From Aquificaceae bacterium (GTDB lineage: Bacteria; Aquificota; Aquificia; Aquificales; Aquificaceae), in the NCBI GenBank assembly GCA_015490105.1, contig WFYK01000186.1, forward strand, positions 1-6,603: DNA of 6,603 nt. Reading direction: 5' to 3'. Positions 1 through 5,205 of this stretch are shown in pieces. Under the pieces are notes generated by a model. The model had not been told where the DNA came from. It ran no database searches and worked only from the letters and a program-made list of their open reading frames with translations. Each line of letters starts with the position of its first letter. Position 1 is the first letter of the stretch. The translations under genes and the position numbers were made by a program.

Positions 1-235
1 GCCGAAGATCGCTCTCCTTTCCGCATAGGGCAAACCTGCCGTCCTTTTCAAAAACAGAAACACAGCTCTTCCTTGCGCTCAGATATATAGGCTCCGGGTT
101 TCCGGAAAACTCAAAGTATAGGCACAGACCTACACCCTCGTAGGCTCTCTCTTCTGCCTCTTTGAAGAAAACGCCTACACGCTCCTTCAGAAACTTATAG
201 AAAAGCTCCCTTGAGGAAAAACGTTTTATTAGCAT
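1..235 (-). CDS. Hypothetical protein, 3' end cut by window edge
   Basis: The minus strand is open from an ATG at 235 to the left edge, giving 78 residues that begin MLIKRFSSRELFYKFLKE and continue as a mixed alpha/beta sequence (EGVGLCLYFEF, then PIYLSARKSCVSVFEKDGR). I do not recognise the family. It has three cysteines, no signal peptide and no membrane segment in the visible part. The start lies 20 bp after the stop of the PilZ gene on the same strand, so the two are probably co-transcribed, and a role linked to c-di-GMP signalling, surface or motility functions is possible by context only. No good Shine-Dalgarno sequence precedes the ATG (the spacer is A/T rich), which suggests translational coupling or a weak start. 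The codon use is regular and matches the neighbour, so I think it is a real gene. Confidence 0.7.
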   Translation of the reverse strand, partial: MLIKRFSSRELFYKFLKERVGVFFKEAEERAYEGVGLCLYFEFSGNPEPIYLSARKSCVSVFEKDGRFALCGKESDLR

Positions 236-255
236 GATACTAAAGTTTAACTTTT

Positions 256-1335
256 TCAGGAGGATTTCATATCTTTGAGCAGTGCCAGCTCCCTCTTGAT
301 TATGTATTTTCCTATTACATCCTCCGCTACAACGTCGGGTTCAAAGTGAATACCCACCCTGCTTACGTTGGTATGAGGTTTTATATACTCTATTTCCCCT
401 ATAAGCTTGAGCCTTTTGCCCGAAAGTTTAAACTCAATCTTTACCGTGTCACCTTTGGAGATACCTTCCGTGCTTTCAAGGTAAACTCCCAAGCCCTCAA
501 GGGAGATGTCGGCAAGGGTTCCTACAAGCTCGGTGCCGTCCTTTGAAAGCTTTACTTTAATCTCTTCTTCGGGAACTACCCTCAGATGCTTTCTCTTTTC
601 CTTGGAGATCCACTTAAATCCCCTTACAGAAAGGGCAACTATACCGTTCTTTTTGTCTTTAACTATTCCCACTATCGGGAAGGGTATGTAAGAACCCTTA
701 AGGTAAACGGTGGCTCCGAGGGAGTAAGCTTGAGAATTCTCCGTGTGCAGTGTGGCTCCGAGGTCGTCAACCTCCACCAGATAGGCAGAGGTGTCCGCAA
801 AGCTCCCCTTATAGTCCGTGTAAGCTATAAGTCTGACTTTACCCTCTTTTAGGAGGGTCTTTAGAAACTCAAGGGCTACTTCCCTGTCTTTGCTTTTGCT
901 TTCAAGATCTTTTTTCTTTATCGCCTTCTCAAGGGATCTTATATAGTCCACGTTCGCCTTTTCCGCAGTTTGAACGTAGATGTCCACAAGGTCAATAAAG
1001 AGCTTTAACCTCCTGTAAGGGAGCATATTCTTAGAGAGGAAGTCCATGTAAGCCTTGGTCATACAAAGTAGGGCTTCAACAAGGGCAGGTTTTGGATCCA
1101 TCTTTACCTGAAGCAAGGCAAGGCAAAGGTCGTAAAGTTCCTTTCGTGGATCAAGCCTCATGGAGAACATAAGGGCGTAAAGCCTTGACATCAGGGTGTT
1201 TAAAAGGGGAGAGTTTTTCGTCTTAGGATACAGGGACACAAATTTTTGCGAAAAGGTCTTTTTAAAGTCCCCCTTGTATTCCCTGAAAAACCTAAAGTCC
1301 TGCTCAAGCTCCCTGTAGATTTCCTTCAGTTCCAT
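256..1335 (-). CDS. PilZ-domain protein, YcgR-like putative c-di-GMP receptor
   Basis: This 359-residue protein (numbering below counts one upstream TTG codon as residue 1) has three parts. Residues 1-165 are helical and charged, with no recognised catalytic motif. Residues about 168-245 form a beta-rich segment resembling the YcgR N-terminal barrel. A PilZ domain follows at about 246-335. The PilZ domain carries both c-di-GMP signature motifs: RxxxR (R249-K-H-L-R253) at the domain entrance and [D/N]xSxxG (D277-I-S-L-E-G282). By family knowledge, such proteins sense cytoplasmic c-di-GMP and act on flagella, type IV pili or exopolysaccharide; the particular target here cannot be read from the sequence. 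I prefer the ATG at 1335 over the TTG one codon upstream. No Shine-Dalgarno sequence is visible before either. The gene is followed 20 bp later by an unknown co-directional gene. Upstream there is only the 1336-1371 gap and a divergent remnant. Confidence 0.88.
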   Translation of the reverse strand: MELKEIYRELEQDFRFFREYKGDFKKTFSQKFVSLYPKTKNSPLLNTLMSRLYALMFSMRLDPRKELYDLCLALLQVKMDPKPALVEALLCMTKAYMDFLSKNMLPYRRLKLFIDLVDIYVQTAEKANVDYIRSLEKAIKKKDLESKSKDREVALEFLKTLLKEGKVRLIAYTDYKGSFADTSAYLVEVDDLGATLHTENSQAYSLGATVYLKGSYIPFPIVGIVKDKKNGIVALSVRGFKWISKEKRKHLRVVPEEEIKVKLSKDGTELVGTLADISLEGLGVYLESTEGISKGDTVKIEFKLSGKRLKLIGEIEYIKPHTNVSRVGIHFEPDVVAEDVIGKYIIKRELALLKDMKSS

Positions 1336-1371
1336 CAATATTTAACTATACTAAAGTTTTGCATGATATGA

Positions 1372-1506
1372 GTTGCCTCTTATCAAGTTTTGAAGCATGA
1401 ACAAAACAAGCCTGTCGTCTGGAATGTGGTGGTGAAGTTGAGAACAAAAGAGGACGATTTCAGAGCTATAATGGGTAAGGATAATGCTAAAGTTCATAGA
1501 ATATGA
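1372..1506 (+). pseudogene. Possible C-terminal remnant of a lost gene
   Basis: After a TGA at 1369-1371 this frame is open for 44 codons to a TGA at 1504-1506. It reads like protein (for example NKPVVWNVVVKLRTKEDDF) with codons like those of the neighbours. It has no convincing start: only a TTG at 1390 and later GTG codons, with no ribosome binding site. Its stop lies 23 bp inside the next gene, the same overlapping style as the 37-bp overlap between the next two genes. I infer that it is the tail of a former upstream operon member whose front was lost in a rearrangement. It may instead be a small gene starting at the TTG, or chance. I do not recognise the family. Confidence 0.35.
1467..1472 (+). 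promoter_or_regulatory. Consensus -10 box (TATAAT) upstream of the propeller gene
   Basis: A perfect TATAAT lies 11 bp before the ATG at 1484. A TTGAGA (5 of 6 to the -35 consensus) sits at 1438-1443, but the 23-bp spacer is too long for a normal sigma-70 promoter. If used, transcription would start about 5 nt before the ATG, an almost leaderless message. The box also falls inside the possible coding remnant (codons of RAIMG), so it may be fortuitous. Confidence 0.3.
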
Positions 1507-2548
1507 GGGGAACCCTATTCTCGTTCCCGAATACCCGTGGGAGGGTAAAAGCGTTTACCTATATGGGTCAGTTATAAACCTCGGTGATAAGCTCAGAATG
1601 TATTATCAGAGCTACGCTGACGGAATAGGGTTCTTTGTTTGCGTTGCGGAGTCAGAGGACGGGATAAATTGGGAAAAACCGCTCTTTAGACCTCTAGGAG
1701 AGTCCGTTCCTAAGCTCTACCCTACTGTTGAAGTGGAAGGAAAAATTCAGGACTTCTACAGGAAAACCCAAAACCTTGAGTGTATGTCCAACGTTGTCCT
1801 TGACTATCACATACCTTCGGTTATCTACAAACCCGAGGACGAATATCCTTTCAAGATCTTCGGATACACATCCAAGGGATATTGTGTTGCCTTTTCAAAG
1901 GACGGGCTTCATTTTGAAGAATACAATGGGAACCCCGTAATACCTTTAAAAAAATACCCTAACAGAAAGACTAAAAAGGTGTGGTTCAGCGATGTTGCCC
2001 CAGTCTTTTATGACAAAAAGAAGAAAATTTACAGAGCTATGGTAAAAACCTACAAGATAGACTCCCAAGGGAGAACCAGAAGGTGCGTGGGAATGTCCAC
2101 AAGCAAAGACTTTATCCGCTGGACTAGACCCAGAACTATATGGGTCCCTTCTGAGGAGGAAGACAGACTTGCTCAGGAAAAAGGTTTTAAATGGGCGGAC
2201 TTTTACGGGCTTTGTCCTTTCAATTGGGAAGGTTACTATCTGGGGTTTTTGTGGCTCTTCTTCATAGATTACGAGATTCCCAAAGGTACACACGAAGGGC
2301 AGATAGAGGTATACCTTGCATACAGTAAGGACTGTATTCATTGGGAGAGAGTCTCAGACGAGCCGCTTATACGTACGGAAGGATGGAAAAGGGGGATGGT
2401 TTTTACTGCTAATAATCCCACCGAGTGGAAAGGGGATATGCTTCTGTACATAGGAGGTGCTAATTTTACACACGGTTTTTCTGAAGAAAACAATATGCAC
2501 TCTTGTGAAGAATGCGTAATCGCAATAGGGACTGGCTATCTAAAATAG
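1484..2548 (+). CDS. Glycoside-hydrolase-like beta-propeller protein (GH32/43/130-type fold)
   Basis: The 354-residue product has at least four copies of a blade motif of the form S-x-D-x-x-x-(W/F): AESEDGINWEKP at 55-66, FSKDGLHFEE at 137-146, STSKDFIRWTRP at 205-216 and AYSKDCIHWERV at 279-290. It also has NPIL/NPVIP strands near residues 10 and 150. This periodic pattern is typical of the five-bladed propeller of GH43, GH32, GH68 and GH130 enzymes and related non-hydrolytic sugar-binding proteins. Acidic residues such as D170 in WFSDVAPVFYD and E299 in RTEGW are possible catalytic or binding residues, but I cannot assign them. There is no signal peptide, so it is probably cytoplasmic, which fits intracellular sugar processing or surface-glycan biosynthesis better than polymer degradation. 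The ATG has only a weak TAAGG at close spacing. It overlaps the aldo/keto reductase by 37 bp, implying coupled expression. Confidence 0.72.
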   Translation: MLKFIEYEGNPILVPEYPWEGKSVYLYGSVINLGDKLRMYYQSYADGIGFFVCVAESEDGINWEKPLFRPLGESVPKLYPTVEVEGKIQDFYRKTQNLECMSNVVLDYHIPSVIYKPEDEYPFKIFGYTSKGYCVAFSKDGLHFEEYNGNPVIPLKKYPNRKTKKVWFSDVAPVFYDKKKKIYRAMVKTYKIDSQGRTRRCVGMSTSKDFIRWTRPRTIWVPSEEEDRLAQEKGFKWADFYGLCPFNWEGYYLGFLWLFFIDYEIPKGTHEGQIEVYLAYSKDCIHWERVSDEPLIRTEGWKRGMVFTANNPTEWKGDMLLYIGGANFTHGFSEENNMHSCEECVIAIGTGYLK

Positions 2549-3354
2549 CCCTCGGTACAGTCCAGTTCGGTTTAGATTACGGAATAGCTAACAAGAGAGG
2601 CAAGGTTCCAAAGGAAGAGGTTTTCAGGATTCTTGACACAGCTTTGGATAAAGGTATAGATACCCTTGATACTGCAAGATCTTATGGAGATGCAGAGAAG
2701 GTTATCGGGGAGTTCCCTAAGGTGAACCGCTTTAAAGTTGTGACCAAATTTTCTGAAAATCCTCAAGAAGAGCTTTTTCAAAGCCTAAAAGCTTTAAGGC
2801 AGTCTAAAGTCTATGGACTTCTTGCTCATAAAACGGAGCCTTTTCTACAAAATCCTAACGAATGGAATAAAGTCTTAAGGCTCAAAGAAGAAGGTCTAAC
2901 CGAGAGGATAGGTTTCTCTTTGTATTTCCCTTGGGAGCTCGAAAGGTTGTGGGAGCTTGATTTTGATATAGTTCAAGTTCCATACAATGTTCTTGATAGG
3001 AGATTCGAGAGTTATTTCCAAAAGCTAAAAGAAAAGGGGGTAGAGATACACACAAGGTCAGCGTTTCTGCAGGGACTTTTGCTTATGGATCCAGACAAGC
3101 TCAGACCTTTTTTTGAAGATATAAGACCCGTTCTAAGGGATCTAAGAACTCTGAGTAAAAGCTACGGTAAAGACCTTAAAACTCTACTTCTTTGCTTCTG
3201 CCTTAGAAACCCTTACGTAGACAAGGTTATTGTTGGTGTAGATAGCTTATCTCAGTTTATCGAGAACGTGTCTATCGACTGTAGTAAAGAGATAGAGGTT
3301 CCGAGATACATAGCTGAGGAGAAGTTTTTAGTTCCCTTTATGTGGGAGATTTAA
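2512..3354 (+). CDS. Aldo/keto reductase family oxidoreductase
   Basis: This 280-residue TIM-barrel oxidoreductase of the aldo/keto reductase superfamily opens with KIALGTVQFGLDYGI. The catalytic tetrad is visible: D53 in TLDTARSYG, Y58, K79 in VVTKF and H106 in LLAHKTE. The strand VQVPYNVLDRR (155-164) and the C-terminal VIVGVDSLSQF (239-249) are typical cofactor-side elements. The family reduces aldehydes or ketones with NAD(P)H. The VQFGLDYG/NVLDRR subgroup often occurs in surface-polysaccharide and nonulosonic-acid clusters, which is consistent with the sugar-related upstream gene, but the substrate is unknown. The only available start is the ATG at 2512, inside the end of the upstream gene; it adds about nine residues before the usual family start. 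A weak GTGAAG precedes it. Length and motifs look intact. Confidence 0.9.
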   Translation: MRNRNRDWLSKIALGTVQFGLDYGIANKRGKVPKEEVFRILDTALDKGIDTLDTARSYGDAEKVIGEFPKVNRFKVVTKFSENPQEELFQSLKALRQSKVYGLLAHKTEPFLQNPNEWNKVLRLKEEGLTERIGFSLYFPWELERLWELDFDIVQVPYNVLDRRFESYFQKLKEKGVEIHTRSAFLQGLLLMDPDKLRPFFEDIRPVLRDLRTLSKSYGKDLKTLLLCFCLRNPYVDKVIVGVDSLSQFIENVSIDCSKEIEVPRYIAEEKFLVPFMWEI

Positions 3355-3421
3355 AGAGTTACCGATAGATGCGCCGGAGGACCTCATAGATAAAGCCCAG
3401 ACGAAGATTAATGCCTATCTA
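3332..3421 (+). other. Start-less open fragment after the reductase, possible gene remnant
   Basis: In the +1 frame relative to the reductase, the sequence is open from 3332 and reads FKELPIDAPEDLIDKAQ then TKINAYL up to the first copy of the 9-bp repeat. It has a protein-like amphipathic pattern but no start codon. If the DNA between the repeats is removed, the frame continues as GCC TAT CTA GAA GAT TCC TGA and ends naturally at 3765. I read this as a possible scar of an older coding end interrupted by the acidic-protein cassette. It could be chance, since the fragment is only about 30 codons. Confidence 0.22.
3413..3421 (+). repeat. 9-bp direct repeat, copy 1
   Basis: GCCTATCTA is repeated exactly at 3745-3753, in the same orientation. 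With flanks, 15 of 18 positions match. The acidic protein gene lies between the copies, and its TAG stop (on the minus strand) falls inside this copy. This may be a target-site duplication or a short recombination scar. Confidence 0.45.
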
Positions 3422-3715
3422 CCAGTCATTATCCCAAGAGCTCATGGGGTCGTCCCAACTGTCGTAGGCGTCGTCCCAATCGCTATCGTAGTGGTCACTG
3501 TCACACATATCATGGAATATGTTTGTGTCCAAGAAGCAGTAGGTGGGATCGGTGATAAGGTCTTCCTCAGAGGTTGAGTCGCTTTCATGTGAGCCGTTAT
3601 AGTCTTCATAGAGGAAACCATCGTCATGGATAGGATCGGAAAGGATGCCCTCATCATCATGACTGTCCTCGGTGAAAGGTGTTGCTTGAAAGAGTTTTTT
3701 CAGCCACCCTATCAT
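3419..3715 (-). CDS. Small, very acidic Trp/Asp-rich orphan protein
   Basis: The 98-residue product has 29 Asp/Glu (23 of them Asp), only two Lys and no Arg. It starts with a short amphipathic stretch, MIGWLKKLF, holding both lysines, followed by a low-complexity acidic body. The C-terminus has a degenerate repeat of the form DSDWDDAY / DSWDDPM / SSWDNDW (about residues 77-98). I recognise no family. The gene looks real: an AGGAGG at 3728-3723 sits 7 nt before the ATG, with a TATATA box just upstream. Possible roles include a DNA- or nucleic-acid-mimic protein, a metal-binding or chaperone-like tail, or a partner recruited by the basic amphipathic N-terminus; none is shown by the sequence. 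It is convergent with the reductase and lies downstream of folE on the same strand, but appears to have its own promoter. It is bracketed by a 9-bp direct repeat. Confidence 0.7.
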   Translation of the reverse strand: MIGWLKKLFQATPFTEDSHDDEGILSDPIHDDGFLYEDYNGSHESDSTSEEDLITDPTYCFLDTNIFHDMCDSDHYDSDWDDAYDSWDDPMSSWDNDW

Positions 3716-3721
3716 GACTAG

Positions 3722-3742
3722 ACCTCCTTCTCTTTATATATA
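3722..3742 (-). promoter_or_regulatory. -10 box and strong ribosome binding site of the acidic protein gene
   Basis: On the minus strand a TATATA run (3742-3735) is followed by GAAGGAGGTC, with AGGAGG at 3728-3723 and 7 nt to the ATG at 3715. This is the best Shine-Dalgarno sequence on the minus strand here. The -35 region is poor (no TTGACA-like hexamer at 16-18 bp), so the promoter may be activator-dependent or of another sigma type. The -10 lies just inside the second direct repeat, so the whole expression unit sits between the repeats. Confidence 0.5.
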
Positions 3743-3744
3743 AC

Positions 3745-3753
3745 GCCTATCTA
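3745..3753 (+). repeat. 9-bp direct repeat, copy 2
   Basis: This is the second exact copy of GCCTATCTA, 332 bp from the first. No terminal inverted repeats are visible just inside the two copies, so it does not look like a standard insertion sequence. Confidence 0.45.
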
Positions 3754-3790
3754 GAAGATTCCTGACACTACCATTACACTCAGCGGGTCC

Positions 3791-4342
3791 CTAAGACTCT
3801 TTTATAAGCTTTAGGAACTCTTCTCGTGTCCTTATGTCTTTGAGGAATACACCCCTCAGGGCAGAGGTGGTGGTCACGTGACCGGGAGACATAACGCCCC
3901 TCATGGACATACACAGGTGCTCTGCCTCTATTACGACTCCCACACCTTTGGGTTCCAGCTCTTTATCCAAAAAGGAGGCTATCTCTTCGGTCAGTTTCTC
4001 TTGAACCTGAGGTCGAAGAGCAAATGATCTTACCGCCCTTACCAATTTGGAAAGCCCGCATATTTTCCCGTTAGGTATGTAGGCTATGTGAACCTTTCCG
4101 AAAAAGGGAAGTAGGTGGTGTTCGCAGAGAGAGTAAAACCTTATATCTTTAACGAGAACCATCTCGTTGTAGGTTCCGAATTCCTCAAACAGCTTCATGT
4201 CAAAGTTTCTCATGCTTTCAAATTCTTCCCACATGCGGGCTACCCTGTCGGGAGTTTCCCTCAGACCTTCTCTGTTAGGATCCTCGCCTATCCCTTCCAG
4301 AAGGAGCCTGATTGCTTTCCTTATCTTTTCTTTGTCTACCAC
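3791..4342 (-). CDS. folE: GTP cyclohydrolase I
   Basis: This enzyme converts GTP to 7,8-dihydroneopterin triphosphate and formate, the first step of tetrahydrofolate synthesis and, in bacteria that make queuosine, of the 7-deazaguanine pathway. The 183-residue protein matches type IA FolE in length and motifs. These include the N-terminal EDPNREGLRETPDRVARMW (20-38), the zinc motif SLCEHHLLPF with C73 and H76, the second zinc cysteine C144 in EHLCMSMRG, and catalytic-type histidines H75 and H142. The SKLVRAVR segment (98-105) and TTTSALRGVF (157-166) are also typical. It is cytoplasmic and acts as a homodecamer in known relatives. The start is GTG at 4342, 6 nt after GAGG of an AGAGGAAAG ribosome binding site. 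No other folate gene is adjacent. A GC-rich folded segment lies directly upstream and may control expression. Confidence 0.97.
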   Translation of the reverse strand: MVDKEKIRKAIRLLLEGIGEDPNREGLRETPDRVARMWEEFESMRNFDMKLFEEFGTYNEMVLVKDIRFYSLCEHHLLPFFGKVHIAYIPNGKICGLSKLVRAVRSFALRPQVQEKLTEEIASFLDKELEPKGVGVVIEAEHLCMSMRGVMSPGHVTTTSALRGVFLKDIRTREEFLKLIKES

Positions 4343-4358
4343 AGCTTTCCTCTTCCAA

Positions 4359-4384
4359 ACCGAAGTGCTTTAGCGCACCTCGGT
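4359..4384 (-). promoter_or_regulatory. Leader hairpin just upstream of the folE ribosome binding site
   Basis: Minus-strand arms ACCGAGGTGC and GCACTTCGGT form a 10-bp stem around the loop GCTAAA. The single non-Watson-Crick pair is G-U on the minus-strand RNA but A-C on the plus strand, which favours a minus-strand transcript. The stem ends 6 nt before the AGAGGAAAG ribosome binding site and 16 nt before the folE GTG. No U-run follows, so it is not a classic terminator; an mRNA-stabilising or translation-control element is more likely. Confidence 0.5.
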
Positions 4385-4450
4385 GCCGGGCTATTTATAC
4401 CCCGCCTGCTCGGGCACCCAAGAACCCGGCTGGCGGCATTTGGGCACCCG
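4375..4450. other. GC-rich folded island upstream of folE (possible structured RNA)
   Basis: About 70% of these 76 bases are G or C by hand count, far above the surrounding sequence. It holds an imperfect hairpin at 4402-4436 (arms CCGCC-T-GC-T-CGGG and CCCG-GC-T-GGCGG, 11 pairs, 10-nt loop) and GGGCACCC twice (4412-4419 and 4442-4449). A GGTGCC at 4382-4387 can pair with the GGCACC in either copy. The alternatives exclude one another and the leader hairpin. In AT-richer thermophiles, GC-rich islands often mark structured RNAs. I could not match it to a tRNA, 4.5S, RNase P, preQ1 or tetrahydrofolate-riboswitch pattern. Strand and transcription are unknown. Confidence 0.4.
4394..4421 (-). promoter_or_regulatory. 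folE: Candidate folE promoter
   Basis: On the minus strand TATAAA (4399-4394) matches 5 of 6 to the -10 consensus. A TTGGGT (4421-4416) 16 bp upstream matches 3 of 6 to the -35 consensus. Transcription would start near 4387, giving a leader of about 45 nt that opens with the 4359-4384 hairpin. The weak -35 and its overlap with inverted repeats make this tentative. Confidence 0.35.
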
Positions 4451-4462
4451 CTTACACCTATC

Positions 4463-4555
4463 CCTGAGTTACAAGATATTAAGATTGTAAAGATGAGGAG
4501 AAAAGAGATCATCAAGAAGGGAGAGGAAATCTTTTTGGAACCGAGGTACCTGTAA
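4463..4555 (+). pseudogene. Short coding-like tail, possible gene remnant
   Basis: Right after the GC-rich island the plus strand reads, in one frame, PELQDIKIVK then MRRKEIIKKGEEIFLEPRYL and a TAA at 4553-4555. The last 20 residues could start at the ATG at 4493, but there is no ribosome binding site. It reads like the Lys/Glu-rich C-terminus of a thermophile protein. Upstream the frame runs into non-coding GC-rich sequence. It may be the 3' remnant of a gene lost when the island or the downstream block arrived, or it may be chance. I recognise no family. Confidence 0.22.
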
Positions 4556-4604
4556 ATCCTAAGTAGATAATGCAGATGGATGGCTCATGTTACCATAAAA
4601 GTTA

Positions 4605-5204
4605 ATGGCTGTTAAGGGTAAGCTTTCTCCCAAGGAGAGAAGGGCACTCCTAAAGATACTCACCTACGAAAAAGTCCGTGGAAAACCTATTTACTACAGG
4701 AATTACAGAGAAGTCCTCAGAGGACAATTAGAGCCGGAGGCGATTATGGGGAGCAGCGGGATTCAGGCATTTTTAATTAAGGTGCTGGTGGAGTTCTTGC
4801 TGAGTATTCTTGACAGAGAGCGATACGAAATCCTCTTTAATGAACTCGGCTTCCTCTATAAAAAAGGCTCCTGGAGGAACTTAGACATAGCTATCTTTGA
4901 AAAGGAAAAGGTAAAGCCCTATCTCTTGGAGGATAAGTTGATCCCCGTGGCGCCAAAGATCGCTATAGAGGTAGACACTAAGGCGGATCTTTCAAGATAT
5001 AGAAGCTTTGAGGAATACGTTCACGAGAAGACGCAAGATTTACTGGACGCGGGCGTGGAAAAGGTTATATGGATCTTCACGAGAACTAAGAGAGTGATGG
5101 AAGCGGAAAAAGGTAAAGACTGGATAATCCATGGATGGGACAAGGACGTTGAGATTATGGGAGGGATTAGGGTCAATATTTCAGAGCTTTTAAGGGAGGC
5201 TTAA
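4605..5204 (+). CDS. Uma2-like PD-(D/E)XK-fold protein, copy 1
   Basis: This 199-residue protein resembles the Uma2 (DUF820) family, small proteins with a restriction-endonuclease-like fold. The order of elements fits: IMGSSGIQAFLIKVLVEFL helix (47-65), E80 in NELGF, LDIAIFEK with D94, PKIAIEVDTKADL with E122/D124/K126, the helix EKTQDLLDAGV (141-151) and VIWIFTRTKRV (154-164). E80, D94 and E122 are candidate metal ligands. The usual EvlSpst turn of Uma2 is replaced by EVDTKAD. DNA cleavage is only inferred from the fold; the family is multicopy in many bacteria and poorly characterised. No Shine-Dalgarno sequence precedes the ATG, but the tandem paralogue begins with the same MAV, supporting this start. 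The next gene starts 1 bp after the stop. Confidence 0.75.
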   Translation: MAVKGKLSPKERRALLKILTYEKVRGKPIYYRNYREVLRGQLEPEAIMGSSGIQAFLIKVLVEFLLSILDRERYEILFNELGFLYKKGSWRNLDIAIFEKEKVKPYLLEDKLIPVAPKIAIEVDTKADLSRYRSFEEYVHEKTQDLLDAGVEKVIWIFTRTKRVMEAEKGKDWIIHGWDKDVEIMGGIRVNISELLREA

Positions 5205-5205
5205 C

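Noticed and set aside
346..852. Three plus-strand open frames across the PilZ gene
   Set aside because: They lie entirely opposite the well-supported PilZ gene, lack ribosome binding sites and have no recognisable motifs.
1946..2781. Minus-strand open frames opposite the propeller and reductase genes
   Set aside because: They are antisense shadows of genes with clear family motifs and have no start signals of their own.
3355..3418. Intrinsic terminator between the convergent reductase and acidic genes
   Set aside because: No stem followed by a T-run is visible on either strand.
3356..3580. Plus-strand frame across the acidic gene, rich in Val/Ile, resembling a membrane protein
   Set aside because: The Val/Ile run is the complement of Asp codons (GAC/GTC) in the acidic gene; there is no start or ribosome binding site. 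Only the part before 3421 is kept as a possible remnant.
3442..3660. Second minus-strand frame inside the acidic gene (72 residues)
   Set aside because: It is out of frame within a gene that has the strong ribosome binding site, and the product is a low-complexity Thr/Met/Ile sequence.
4340..4365. RNase P RNA-like GAGGAAAG motif
   Set aside because: It is the folE ribosome binding site; the rest of the conserved region (TCCGGGC and partners) is absent.
4375..4450. tRNA gene in the 76-bp GC-rich island
   Set aside because: There is no acceptor pairing, no GTTCRANNC T-arm motif and no anticodon arm on either strand.
4115..4555. 146-residue plus-strand frame crossing folE and its upstream region
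   Set aside because: It is antisense to folE and crosses the GC-rich island; only its last 30 codons look coding and these are listed as a possible remnant.
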